NCBI RefSeq assembly: GCF_041206865.1
Contig: NZ_JBGEDP010000001.1
Span: forward strand, 4,836,001 to 4,900,000
DNA length: 64,000 nucleotides
DNA from: Mycobacterium sp. HUMS_12744610
GTDB taxonomy: Bacteria; Actinomycetota; Actinomycetes; Mycobacteriales; Mycobacteriaceae
Reading direction: 5' to 3'
Shown piece after piece: positions 10,026-17,738 of the stretch (its first letter is position 1; each line of letters opens with the position of its first letter). The notes under the pieces were generated by a model. The model worked only from the letters and a program-made list of their open reading frames with translations. It made no database searches and was not told where the DNA came from. The translations under genes were made by a program, and so were the position numbers.

Positions 10026-11122
10026 GCGCCACCGAGCCGCCGTTCGCGCTGTGCGGGCCGCGGGGGGCGCTGGTCGCCGACGGGGTGCGCGACCGATTCT
10101 GCGACGTGCGCGCGGCTCGAGCGGCGCTGCGCTCCGGGTCGGTGCCGATAGTGTTGGGCGCGTTGCCTTTCGACACGGATAAGCCCGCCGCGTTGCTGGC
10201 GCCGGGCAGCGTCGCGCGCACCGAGGGTCGCCCCGACTGGCCGACGGGCCCGCTGCCGGCGGTGCACGTCGCCGCCGCCGTCCCGCCGCCCGCCGACTAC
10301 CGCGACCGGGTCAGCCGCGCACGCGAGCGGCTCCGCGCACCGGGCGGCTCACTACGCAAGGTGGTGCTGGCCCGCGCGTTGCGGCTGGCCGCGGACGCTC
10401 CCCTGGATGCGCGGGTCGTGCTGAGCCGACTGCTCGCCGCGGACCCGGCCGCCTACGGCTATCTCGTCGACCTGAGCGCCGCCGGTGGCGACTACCGCGG
10501 CGTCGTCCTGGTGGGCGCCACCCCCGAACTCCTGGTCGCCCGGTCCGGGGACCGCGTCGTGTGCCAGCCGTTCGCCGGTTCGGCCCCCCGCGACGCCGAC
10601 CCCGAACGCGACGCCGCCAACGGCGCCACCCTGGCCGGCTCGGCCAAGAACCGCCACGAGCACCAGCTGGTGATCGACGCCATCCGGGCGGTTTTGGAGC
10701 CACTGTGCGATGACCTGACGATCGCGCCCGAACCCCACCTGAGCCGCACCGCGGCGGTGTGGCACCTGTGCACGCCGATCAGCGGCCGGCTTCGCGACAA
10801 GTCCACGACCGCAATCGATCTGGCATTGGCGCTGCATCCCACCCCGGCGGTCGGCGGCGTCCCGACCAAGGCCGCGACCGAGCTCATCGCGGAGCTGGAA
10901 GGGGACCGCGGGTTCTATGCCGGGGCGGTCGGGTGGTGCGACGCGCGCGGCGACGGCACCTGGGTGGTGTCCATCCGCTGTGCGCAGCTCTCGGCCGACC
11001 GGCGTACCGCGCTGGCGCGGGCCGGCGGCGGCATCGTCGCCGAGTCCGATCCCGACGACGAACTCGACGAGACCACAACGAAATTCGCGACGATACTCAC
11101 GGCTCTGGGAGTGCGCACGTGA
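10022..11122 (+). CDS. entC: Isochorismate synthase
   Basis: A 366-residue protein starting at GTG inside the gpm2 stop. It has the chorismate-binding fold with LRKVVLARALRL near residue 115, CQPFAGSAPRDADP, KNRHEHQLVIDAIR, and the conserved C-terminal ALHPTPAVGGVPT and DGTWVVSIRCAQ segments. It converts chorismate to isochorismate, presumably for menaquinone, since mycobactin synthesis uses the separate enzyme MbtI. Its stop overlaps the GTG that would start the following acetyltransferase gene. Confidence 0.9.
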   Translation: MSATEPPFALCGPRGALVADGVRDRFCDVRAARAALRSGSVPIVLGALPFDTDKPAALLAPGSVARTEGRPDWPTGPLPAVHVAAAVPPPADYRDRVSRARERLRAPGGSLRKVVLARALRLAADAPLDARVVLSRLLAADPAAYGYLVDLSAAGGDYRGVVLVGATPELLVARSGDRVVCQPFAGSAPRDADPERDAANGATLAGSAKNRHEHQLVIDAIRAVLEPLCDDLTIAPEPHLSRTAAVWHLCTPISGRLRDKSTTAIDLALALHPTPAVGGVPTKAATELIAELEGDRGFYAGAVGWCDARGDGTWVVSIRCAQLSADRRTALARAGGGIVAESDPDDELDETTTKFATILTALGVRT

Positions 11123-11333
11123 CCACGGCGGTGTCGCGCGGCTGCACCTGTCGGCGCTGGCGCGCGAATGCCTCGACAACGGCTACTCGCGGCTCGCGTG
11201 GGCGGCGCTCACCGGAAACTCCGGCGCCATCGCCCTGTACGACTGGGTCGGCGGGCAGGGCAAGCCGCGACGCGACCCGACCGCCTACCTGTTGTCCGGC
11301 TCCCGATTGGCCGAACTGGCCGGCCCGCGCTGA
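11119..11333 (+). pseudogene. Truncated GNAT acetyltransferase (Rv3216-like remnant)
   Basis: The normal GTG start is present and overlaps the entC stop. After about four codons the reading jumps straight into the C-terminal half of a GNAT domain in another frame: LHLSALARECLDNGYSRLAW, then GNSGAIALYDWVG and a normal end LAELAGPR. Roughly 85 N-terminal residues, including most of the acetyl-CoA fold, are missing. This is a deletion pseudogene in a conserved position after entC. Confidence 0.75.
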
Positions 11334-11728
11334 TCGCCCCCGGCGGCCCAGCGCACGCCGGCGGGGCTGAACAGCAGCGCCAGCACGCCCAGCGTCACCA
11401 CCCCCGCCGGGATCCCGAAGGCCGGCCGATGCGAACCAACCGCGAGGTACCACGACACGGGGAGCAGCAGCAGCTGCGTGACCACCGCGAGCCCGCGGGC
11501 CCAGCGTCTGCCGAGGGTCAGCGCACGCCCGCCGGCCAGCACCACGCCGCCGACCAGGACGAACCACACTGCGGTCCCGAGCCCGTTGACCAGGCGCTGG
11601 TCGGCGCCCGCGATTCCCCGGACCACCAGCACCGCGGCCACCACCAGCCCGACCGCGCCCTGGGCGGCGACGACCATGCCCGCCGCCCGCACCACGGCCG
11701 GCGTCACCTGCCTGCTGGGGAGTGCCAC
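11285..11728 (-). CDS. Small four-helix integral membrane protein (Rv3217c-like)
   Basis: A 147-residue protein starting at GTG (VALPSRQVTPAVV). Four hydrophobic segments are visible, for example VVAAQGAVGLVVAAVLVV, AVWFVLVGGVVLAGG, LAVVTQLLLLPVSWYLAV and GVVTLGVLALLF. No catalytic motif is seen. Its 3' end overlaps the truncated acetyltransferase on the other strand by 49 bases. Confidence 0.75.
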   Translation of the reverse strand: MALPSRQVTPAVVRAAGMVVAAQGAVGLVVAAVLVVRGIAGADQRLVNGLGTAVWFVLVGGVVLAGGRALTLGRRWARGLAVVTQLLLLPVSWYLAVGSHRPAFGIPAGVVTLGVLALLFSPAGVRWAAGGDQRGPASSANREPDNR

Positions 11729-11794
11729 GGCGCCAGCGTAGTCACCGGCCACCGCACTCGCCCGCGCCGCTCCGCGGCCGGGAGGCTCCTCCCC

Positions 11795-11949
11795 CTCCTC
11801 CTCGGGCCGTATCACGGCCCGCATCGTCGCCGCGCCCGGCCACATCGCCCGCCTCCTCCTCGGGCCGTATCACGGCCCGCATCGTCGCCGGGCCCGGTCA
11901 CATCGCCCGCCTCCTCCTCGGGCCGTATCACGGCCCGCATCGTCGCCGG
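11795..11949. repeat. 58-bp tandem repeat, about 2.7 copies, each with a hairpin
   Basis: The core GGCCGTATCACGGCCC recurs at 11805, 11863 and 11921, giving an exact 58-base period. Each copy contains a perfect 7-base stem, GGGCCGT-ATC-ACGGCCC, followed by GCATCGTCGCCG. Units differ by only one or two bases. It lies between the start of the membrane protein gene and the lipid kinase gene. A related single copy lies at the end of aroA. Copy-number variation between strains is likely, as for MIRU/VNTR loci. Confidence 0.9.
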
Positions 11950-11966
11950 AACTAAGCTCAGTCGTC

Positions 11967-12941
11967 ATGCGCGCCGTGCTGATCGTCAACCCCACAGCAA
12001 CGTCCACCACACCCGCCGGCCGCGACCTGCTGACGCACGCACTCAAGAGCCGCCTGCAGCTCACCGTCGAGCACACCAACCACCGCGGCCACGGCACCGA
12101 GCTCGCGCAGGCGGCCGCGAAAGACGGCGTCGACCTGGTCGTGGTGCACGGCGGCGACGGCACGGTCAGCGGCGTCGTCAACGGCCTGCTCGGAAGCCCC
12201 GGGGCGACACCACCGTGGCACGTGCCCGCGGTCGCGGTGGTCCCCGGCGGCTCGGCCAACGTGCTGGCCCGGTCGCTGGGCATTTCCCGCGACCCGGTCG
12301 CGGCCACCAACCAGCTCATCCAGCTGCTCGACGACTACCGCCTTCACCAGAGGTGGCGCCGCATCGGGCTGATCGACTGCGGCGAGCGCTGGGCCGTGTT
12401 AAACACCGGCATGGGCGTCGACGCGGAGGTGGTCGCGGCGGTGGAGGCCGAACGCAACAAGGGCGGCGCGGTGACGCCGTGGCGCTACGTTCGCGCCGCG
12501 GTCCCGGCCGTGTGGGGCTACACGCGCCGCGAACCGATGCTGACACTGGAATTGCCCGCCCGCGCCCCGCTCACCGGGGTGAGCTTCGTCTTCGTGTCGA
12601 ATTCGAGCCCGTGGACCTTCGCCAACGAGCGGCCGGTGTGGACCAATCCGGGATGCAGCTTCGAGTCGGGACTCGGGGTGTTCGCCCCCACCAGCCTGAA
12701 GCTGATCCCCACCCTGCGCATCGTCCGGCAAATGCTCGCCAAGCGGCCCAAGTTCGAGTTGAAGAACCTCATCACCGAGGACGACGTCGCCTCCCTGCGG
12801 GTCACCTCGACGGGGGGCCCGGTTGCCTGCCAGTTCGACGGGGACTACCTCGGCACCCGCGAAACCATGACTTTCCGGGCGGTTCCCGACGCACTGTCGG
12901 TCGTGGCACCTCCGACCAAGAACCAGCCTGAACTGCGGTAA
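11967..12941 (+). CDS. Diacylglycerol/lipid kinase family protein (Rv3218-like)
   Basis: A 324-residue protein of the DAGK catalytic family. It begins MRAVLIVNPTA and has the nucleotide-binding VVVHGGDGTVSGVVNGL near residue 55 and VVPGGSANVLARSLG near residue 92. These match the GGDGT and P-G-G-S/T-x-N loops of diacylglycerol kinases and sphingosine kinases. The lipid substrate is unknown. The 58-bp repeat array abuts its promoter region. Confidence 0.85.
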   Translation: MRAVLIVNPTATSTTPAGRDLLTHALKSRLQLTVEHTNHRGHGTELAQAAAKDGVDLVVVHGGDGTVSGVVNGLLGSPGATPPWHVPAVAVVPGGSANVLARSLGISRDPVAATNQLIQLLDDYRLHQRWRRIGLIDCGERWAVLNTGMGVDAEVVAAVEAERNKGGAVTPWRYVRAAVPAVWGYTRREPMLTLELPARAPLTGVSFVFVSNSSPWTFANERPVWTNPGCSFESGLGVFAPTSLKLIPTLRIVRQMLAKRPKFELKNLITEDDVASLRVTSTGGPVACQFDGDYLGTRETMTFRAVPDALSVVAPPTKNQPELR

Positions 12942-13033
12942 CAGGGCACCAGGGAAGTACGGGAAAAAATTCTCGGGAGCGTAGCGGCTCAGTGTAGTAC
13001 AACGGAGTAAGGGCTTGACTAAGAGTTCGCCAA

Positions 13034-13049
13034 AGTGAGATAGCCCACG
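13034..13049. promoter_or_regulatory. CRP (Rv3676-type) binding site upstream of whiB1
   Basis: The 16-mer AGTGAGATAGCCCACG matches, from memory, the CRP site described upstream of M. tuberculosis whiB1, where cAMP-CRP both activates and represses. It has the TGTGA/TCACA-like half-site AGTGA. It lies about 160 bases upstream of the whiB1 ATG in a 267-base gene-free stretch. Confidence 0.75.
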
Positions 13050-13208
13050 AGCGAACGCACGCTATTGACTTCTGTTGAGCCTGTGAAACGATCAAAAGGT
13101 TGCATGCAGAAATTTACGTAGGGGTACGGAGCCGTTTTCTTCTGCACGCTTAACAGCCGGAGAAAATACCGTGCGTCTTGCTGCGCACTCAGTGAGGAGT
13201 TACAACGA

Positions 13209-13462
13209 ATGGATTGGCGCCACAAGGCGGTCTGTCGTGACGAGGACCCGGAGCTGTTCTTCCCGGTAGGGAACAGTGGCCCGGCGCTCGCGCAGATCGC
13301 TGACGCGAAACTGATCTGCAACCGGTGCCCGGTGACGACCGAGTGCCTCGCCTGGGCCCTGAACACCGGTCAGGACTCGGCGTATGGGGTGGGATGAGCG
13401 AAGACGAACGACGCGCCCTGAAGCGTCGCAGCGCTCGGACGAAGGCCCGTAGCGGAGTTTGA
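13209..13462 (+). pseudogene. whiB1: WhiB1 iron-sulfur regulator, with a one-base frameshift
   Basis: Residues 1-57 match WhiB1 almost perfectly, including cluster cysteines in AVCRDEDPELFF, CNRCPVTTEC and the segment ALNTGQDS. Then the frame shifts at about 13380: GACTCGGCGTATGGGG should read with one more G to give SGVWGGMSEDERRALKRR, the G[V/I]WGG turn and the basic DNA-binding tail. With the base restored the protein is 84 residues and ends at 13462. As written it stops after 62 residues without the DNA-binding tail. WhiB1 is essential in M. tuberculosis, so an error in a G run is as likely as a mutation. Confidence 0.85.
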
Positions 13463-13470
13463 CACAGTTT

Positions 13471-13518
13471 CATACAACAGTGCGGCCCCCACGATTGTCG
13501 GGGCCGCACTGTTGTATG
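13471..13518. terminator. Bidirectional hairpin between whiB1 and pdtaS
   Basis: A perfect 19-base inverted repeat, from CATACAACAGTGCGGCCCC to its complement, with a 10-base loop. It lies precisely between the convergent stops of whiB1 and pdtaS. No U-tract follows, which is usual in mycobacteria. It is the strongest hairpin I saw in the window. Confidence 0.85.
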
Positions 13519-13521
13519 CGG

Positions 13522-15024
13522 CTACAGCAGCAGCCGGGCCCGACGACCGATCGGCACCCGTAGCACCACATCGGTGCCATGCCCGGCCGCGTCCCGCATG
13601 CCGAGCGTGCCGTCCAGTTCCGCCGATACCAGCGTCCGCACGATCTGCAGGCCAAGACTGTCGGACTTCTCCAGGCTGAACCCTTCGGGAAGTCCGCGCC
13701 CGTCGTCGTGCACCACCACGTCCAGCCAGCGCGCGGAGCGTTCGGCCCGGATCGTCACCGAACCCTCCTGGGCCGCGGGATCGAACGCGTGCTCGATCGC
13801 GTTCTGCACGAGTTCGGTGATCACCATGATCAGTGCCGTGGCGCGGTCGGAGTCGAGCACCCCGAGGTCACCGACTCGGTTGATCCGGATCGGCCGGTCC
13901 ACCGACGCCACGTCGTTCATGATCGGCAGGATCCTGTCGATGACCTCGTCGAGGTTGACCTGCTCGTCCACCGACATCGACAACGCGTCGTGGACCAGCG
14001 CGATCGAGGAGACGCGCCGCACCGACTCCATCAGCGCCTCCCGCCCCTCGGCGTTGACCGTCCGGCGGGCCTGCAGCCGCAGCAGCGCCGCCACGGTCTG
14101 CAAGTTGTTCTTGACCCGGTGGTGGATCTCGCGGATCGTGGCGTCCTTGGATATCAGGGCGCGGTCGCGGCGCTTCACCTCGGTGACGTCGCGGATCAGC
14201 ACCGCGGCCCCCTTGCTGGCGCCGTCGACGACGAGCGGCAGCGTCCGCAACAGCACCGTGGCGCCGCCGGCGTCGACCTCCATCCGCATGCTCAGCCCGC
14301 CGGCCACCAGGTCGTGAATGTGCTCGGCCACCTCCTGGGCCTCGAAAGGGTCCGAGATCAGCGGCCGTGTCACCTCGATCAGGTTGCAGCCCTCCAGCTT
14401 GGTCGTCAGCCCCATCCGGTGATAGGCCGACAGGGCGTTGGGGCTGGCGTAGACGACGAGACCGTCGACGTCGAGTCGGATGAAGCCGTCGCCCGCCCGC
14501 GGCGTCGAGCGGGACATGGCCACGTCGCCGACGTCGGGAAAGGTGCCCTCGGCCAGCATCTGCACCAGGCTCGTCGCGCATTCCCGGTAGGCGGTCTCGA
14601 GACGGCCGGATTTGCGGCGGGTGGCCAACGCGTTCTGGTGCTGCGTGAGCACCGCCACCACCTGGCCGCCATACCGCACCGGGGACGCCTCGACGTGGGG
14701 TCCCAGCAGCTGCCAGGACGTCTTCGGATCCCCGTCGTGGTTCCGGACGGTCGCGCCGGAGGCGAAGCTCTCGGCCACCAACGGCAGCTGCCCGGCGTCG
14801 ACGACGCTCGCCACCTCGTCGGCGTGCATGACCGTGGGCGCGGTGTTCGGCCGGCATTGCGCGACGCACACCAGCATCCCGTCGTCGCGGCGGACCCACA
14901 TCAGGTAGTCGGCGAACGACAGGTCGGCGAGCAGCTGCCACTCCCCCACGACCGCGTGCAGGTGGTCCACCGCGTTGCCGGGCAGCATCGTGTGCTCGGC
15001 GAGCAGGTCACCGAGGGTCGACAT
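13522..15024 (-). CDS. pdtaS: Sensor histidine kinase PdtaS
   Basis: A 500-residue soluble kinase that I start at MSTLGDLLAEH. It has an N-terminal GAF-like domain (residues about 1-150), a PAS domain (about 170-290) and a HisKA_2-type dimerisation domain with the phospho-accepting histidine in IREIHHRVKNNLQT. A HATPase domain with ELVQNAIEHAF and HDDGRGLPEGF follows. There is no membrane segment. Orthologues phosphorylate the antiterminator-type regulator PdtaR, encoded elsewhere in the genome. It is unrelated in transcription to whiB1, from which the hairpin separates it. Confidence 0.88.
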   Translation of the reverse strand: MSTLGDLLAEHTMLPGNAVDHLHAVVGEWQLLADLSFADYLMWVRRDDGMLVCVAQCRPNTAPTVMHADEVASVVDAGQLPLVAESFASGATVRNHDGDPKTSWQLLGPHVEASPVRYGGQVVAVLTQHQNALATRRKSGRLETAYRECATSLVQMLAEGTFPDVGDVAMSRSTPRAGDGFIRLDVDGLVVYASPNALSAYHRMGLTTKLEGCNLIEVTRPLISDPFEAQEVAEHIHDLVAGGLSMRMEVDAGGATVLLRTLPLVVDGASKGAAVLIRDVTEVKRRDRALISKDATIREIHHRVKNNLQTVAALLRLQARRTVNAEGREALMESVRRVSSIALVHDALSMSVDEQVNLDEVIDRILPIMNDVASVDRPIRINRVGDLGVLDSDRATALIMVITELVQNAIEHAFDPAAQEGSVTIRAERSARWLDVVVHDDGRGLPEGFSLEKSDSLGLQIVRTLVSAELDGTLGMRDAAGHGTDVVLRVPIGRRARLLL

Positions 15025-15070
15025 TGACAACTCCCGAGCCGTCCCGGCGGTTGATGCGCGGACCCAACGG

Positions 15071-15286
15071 CTAGCTGATGACGGCGATGAGGTCACCGGC
15101 CTGGATGACGTCGCCCACCGAGACACTCACCTTGCTGACCGTGCCGTCGACCTCGGCCAGGACGGGAATCTCCATCTTCATCGACTCCAGCAGCACGACG
15201 ATGTCGCCCTTGCCGATCTGGTCACCCTCGTTGACGACGACTTCAAGCACGCTGGCCACGATTTCGGCGCGAACATCCTCCGCCAT
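15071..15286 (-). CDS. Biotinylated carrier protein TB7.3
   Basis: A 71-residue biotinyl/lipoyl attachment domain starting MAEDVRAEIVAS. The biotin-accepting lysine is in ESMKMEIPV. It is the free-standing carrier (BCCP-like) found next to pdtaS in mycobacteria. Its carboxylase partner is not in the window. It is 46 bases upstream of pdtaS on the same strand, so they may be cotranscribed. Confidence 0.92.
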   Translation of the reverse strand: MAEDVRAEIVASVLEVVVNEGDQIGKGDIVVLLESMKMEIPVLAEVDGTVSKVSVSVGDVIQAGDLIAVIS

Positions 15287-15493
15287 CTCCACCTCATTCG
15301 TTCCGGCCGTCGGCGCACGCTGGCTGCCGACCCAGCAAGCTTCTGTCGCAAGCTCATGTATATCGAACCACAACGCCGCCGGGGACCTCGGCGCGCGGGC
15401 TGTTGGTCACGCATCCACGCGGCGTGAGAGACTGTGGGGCGACACGACGGGCGCCGGACGCCCGGTTTTCGACCAAATTCGGAGGTTACGACG

Positions 15494-15568
15494 ATGGCCA
15501 AGCGTGGCCGCAAGAAGCGCGACCGCAAGTACAGCAAGGCCAATCACGGCAAGCGGCCCAACACCTGA
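15494..15568 (+). CDS. 50S ribosomal protein bL37
   Basis: A 24-residue highly basic peptide, beginning MAKRGRKKRDRK and ending KRPNT, preceded by a perfect GGAGG eight bases before the ATG. I recognise it as the actinobacterial ribosomal protein seen in mycobacterial ribosome structures and usually missed by gene finders because of its size. It is transcribed alone, between rshA and TB7.3, on the opposite strand from both. Confidence 0.9.
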   Translation: MAKRGRKKRDRKYSKANHGKRPNT

Positions 15569-15589
15569 GCGTCCCGCGCGCCGGTAGCG

Positions 15590-15946
15590 CTACTGCATGT
15601 CCCGGATGATGGTGGTGCGGCGGATCTCCAGCCGAAGCCGCTCCCGCAGGGTGTCCGGGGCCTTCTCGCCTTGACATTTGGAGGCGATCAGCGCCTTGAT
15701 CCGCTCCTCGAGCCCGTAGTGCTGGAAGCATCCGGGGCACGCCTCCAGATGCTGGCGCAGCCTCGCGCGGGACTCCGGTGTGCACTCGCCGTCGAGCAGG
15801 GTCCACACCTCGGCGATCACCTCGGCGCAGCCGAGACCGCCGTGGGCATGGTCGTTGGGGCACGAGCCGTCCTGGCCCGACAACTCGCTCGACGAGCGCC
15901 GCTCGTCCTCATCGCTTCGCTCTGCATCGTCGCCGGCGCGCCTCAT
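15590..15946 (-). CDS. rshA: Zinc-binding anti-sigma factor RshA
   Basis: A 118-residue ZAS-family anti-sigma factor. Residues about 40-100 hold the conserved [16 protein letters not shown] and the redox-sensing HLEACPGC (H-x3-C-x2-C). In the reduced state it holds SigH; oxidation releases it. The ATG overlaps the sigH stop (ATGA), giving translational coupling. The first about 18 residues ([17 protein letters not shown]) are encoded by a dispersed repeat that also occurs between mtrA and mtrB, so this N-terminal extension is probably recent and not needed for function. Confidence 0.9.
   Translation of the reverse strand: MRRAGDDAERSDEDERRSSSELSGQDGSCPNDHAHGGLGCAEVIAEVWTLLDGECTPESRARLRQHLEACPGCFQHYGLEERIKALIASKCQGEKAPDTLRERLRLEIRRTTIIRDMQ
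15910..15931. repeat. Dispersed repeat copy inside the rshA N-terminus
   Basis: The 22 bases here are identical to 47383-47404 upstream of mtrB (core CATCGCTTCGCTCTGCATCG), with similarity extending about 15 bases on each side. The element ends in the GCATCGTCGCCGG also found in the 58-bp tandem repeat. Confidence 0.8.
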
Positions 15947-16599
15947 GACGACACCTCCTCGTGCGCCTGGTGACCTCGATTGAAGCCCCGCTCTTTGGCC
16001 ACGTCGGCCAGCAGACCGCGCAGCTGACGTCTACCACGGTGCAGCCGTGACATGACGGTGCCGATCGGCGTGTCCATGATCTCGGCGATCTCTTTATAAG
16101 GGAAACCCTCGACGTCGGCGTAGTAGACCGCCATCCGGAATTCCTCCGGCAATGCCTGCAAGGCTTCCTTGATCTCGGTGTCGGGCAGCGATTCGAGGGC
16201 TTCGACCTCGGCCGAACGCAGCCCGGTGGAGGAATGCTCGGCGTTGGCCGCCAGCTGCCAGTCGGTGATCTCCTCGGTCGGGTACTCGGTCGGCTGTCGC
16301 TGCCTCTTGCGGTAGCTGTTGATGTAGGTGTTGGTCAGGATGCGATAGAGCCACGCCTTGAGGTTGGTTCCGGCCCGGAAGGAACGAAAGCCCGCATAGG
16401 CCTTCACCATCGTCTCCTGCAGGAGGTCTTCGGCGTCGGCCGGGTTGCGCGTCATGCGCAGCGCACCGCCGTAGAGCTGGTCCAGCAGGGGAATCGCATC
16501 GCGCTCGAACCGCGCGGTCAGTTCCTCGTCGGTCTCCGGTTCGGGCTCGGGAAGCTCCGAAGGCATCGCGCCGTCCCGGCCATCTTCGAAGTCGGCCAT
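15943..16599 (-). CDS. sigH: ECF sigma factor SigH
   Basis: 218 residues from ATG ([10 protein letters not shown]), the form colinear with M. tuberculosis SigH. Region 2 has [16 protein letters not shown] and [17 protein letters not shown]; region 4 has [18 protein letters not shown] and [15 protein letters not shown]. It controls the thiol-oxidative and heat stress regulon. The frame remains open upstream to a GTG at 16728 that has a strong GGAGGAG seven bases before it, predicting a longer isoform of 261 residues. rshA follows by ATGA overlap. A SigH-type promoter lies upstream. Confidence 0.92.
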   Translation of the reverse strand: MADFEDGRDGAMPSELPEPEPETDEELTARFERDAIPLLDQLYGGALRMTRNPADAEDLLQETMVKAYAGFRSFRAGTNLKAWLYRILTNTYINSYRKRQRQPTEYPTEEITDWQLAANAEHSSTGLRSAEVEALESLPDTEIKEALQALPEEFRMAVYYADVEGFPYKEIAEIMDTPIGTVMSRLHRGRRQLRGLLADVAKERGFNRGHQAHEEVSS

Positions 16600-16806
16600 G
16601 TCGATTACCCCGGTCCCTTCTGCTGCGGTGTCGCCGGACGAGACCGGAAACGCGCCCGGACCCGCAAGAATGCGAGCCAACTGCCCGGCGCCCGGCGGGC
16701 TGCCCAACAGGCTCGTCGCCGTCGACACCAGACTGCTCCTCCCAATCTAAAGGCTGCCCCCGACAGTGTCTGCGGGTGCTCGCGCGCATCGGAAACCGGG
16801 TGGTGC

Positions 16807-16832
16807 AACAGCGCTGGCCGGAGCCGTATTCC
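16807..16832 (-). promoter_or_regulatory. SigH-type autoregulatory promoter
   Basis: On the minus strand GGAATA is followed after 17 bases by GTT, matching the known SigH consensus GGAAYA-N16-20-GTT exactly. It points into sigH. The predicted transcript would start near 16800, about 70 bases upstream of the GTG at 16728 and about 200 upstream of the ATG at 16599. Confidence 0.85.
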
Positions 16833-16876
16833 GAGGCTCCATCGGCGCCGTCGCAGCCGGAGGTTAGTGTGACGCC

Positions 16877-17725
16877 ATGTCTCTGAACGGCAAGACCATG
16901 TTCATCTCCGGCGCCAGTCGCGGTATCGGCCTCGCGATCGCCAAACGCGCCGCACAGGACGGCGCCAACATCGCCCTGGTGGCCAAGACCGCCGAACCGC
17001 ACCCCAAGCTGCCGGGCACGGTCTACACCGCGGCCAAGGAACTCGAGGAGGCCGGCGGACAGGCGCTGCCGATCGTAGGGGACGTCCGGGACCCGGAATC
17101 CGTCGAATCCGCGGTGGCCAAGGCCGTCGAGCAGTTCGGCGGTATCGACATCTGCGTCAACAACGCGTCGGCGATCAACCTGGGGTCGGTCCTCGAGGTG
17201 CCCATGAAGCGGTTCGACCTGATGAACGGGATCCAGGTGCGCGGCACCTATGCGGTGTCACAGGCCTGCATCCCGCACATGAAGGGCCGCGAGAACCCCC
17301 ACATCCTGACCCTGTCGCCGCCGGTGCTGCTGGAAAGCAAGTGGCTGAAACCCACCGCGTACATGATGGCCAAGTTCGGCATGACGCTGTGCGCACTCGG
17401 CATCGCCGAGGAGATGCGCGCCGACGGCATCGCGTCGAACACGTTGTGGCCGCGCACCCTGGTCGCCACCGCCGCGGTGCAGAACCTGCTCGGCGGCGAC
17501 GAGGCGATGGGCCGTGCCCGCAAGCCCGAGGTGTACTCCGACGCGGCCTACGTCATCCTCAACAAGCCCGCCCGCGAGTACACCGGCAAGTCGCTGCTGT
17601 GCGAGGACGTGCTGGTCGAGTCCGGTGTCACGGACCTGTCGGTGTACGACTGCGTGCCGGGGTCGGAACTCGGCCTGGACTTCTGGGTCGACGGCGTCAA
17701 CCCGCCGGGATACTCGGGTCCCTAG
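16877..17725 (+). CDS. Short-chain dehydrogenase/reductase (Rv3224-like)
   Basis: A 282-residue SDR. The cofactor motif GASRGIGLA (TGxxxGIG class) is near residue 13, NNASAIN near residue 97, and the YMMAKFG catalytic Tyr-Lys pair near residue 160. The C-terminal extension, with a long loop after the active site, places it with the SDR subgroup related to HSDL2. The substrate is unknown. It is divergent from sigH and its promoter region abuts the SigH-type promoter. Confidence 0.86.
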   Translation: MSLNGKTMFISGASRGIGLAIAKRAAQDGANIALVAKTAEPHPKLPGTVYTAAKELEEAGGQALPIVGDVRDPESVESAVAKAVEQFGGIDICVNNASAINLGSVLEVPMKRFDLMNGIQVRGTYAVSQACIPHMKGRENPHILTLSPPVLLESKWLKPTAYMMAKFGMTLCALGIAEEMRADGIASNTLWPRTLVATAAVQNLLGGDEAMGRARKPEVYSDAAYVILNKPAREYTGKSLLCEDVLVESGVTDLSVYDCVPGSELGLDFWVDGVNPPGYSGP

Positions 17726-17738
17726 AGGGGTTTTTGGC

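Noticed and set aside
11795..11949. CRISPR-like array
   Set aside because: The units are tandem with no unique spacers; there are fewer than three copies and no cas genes.
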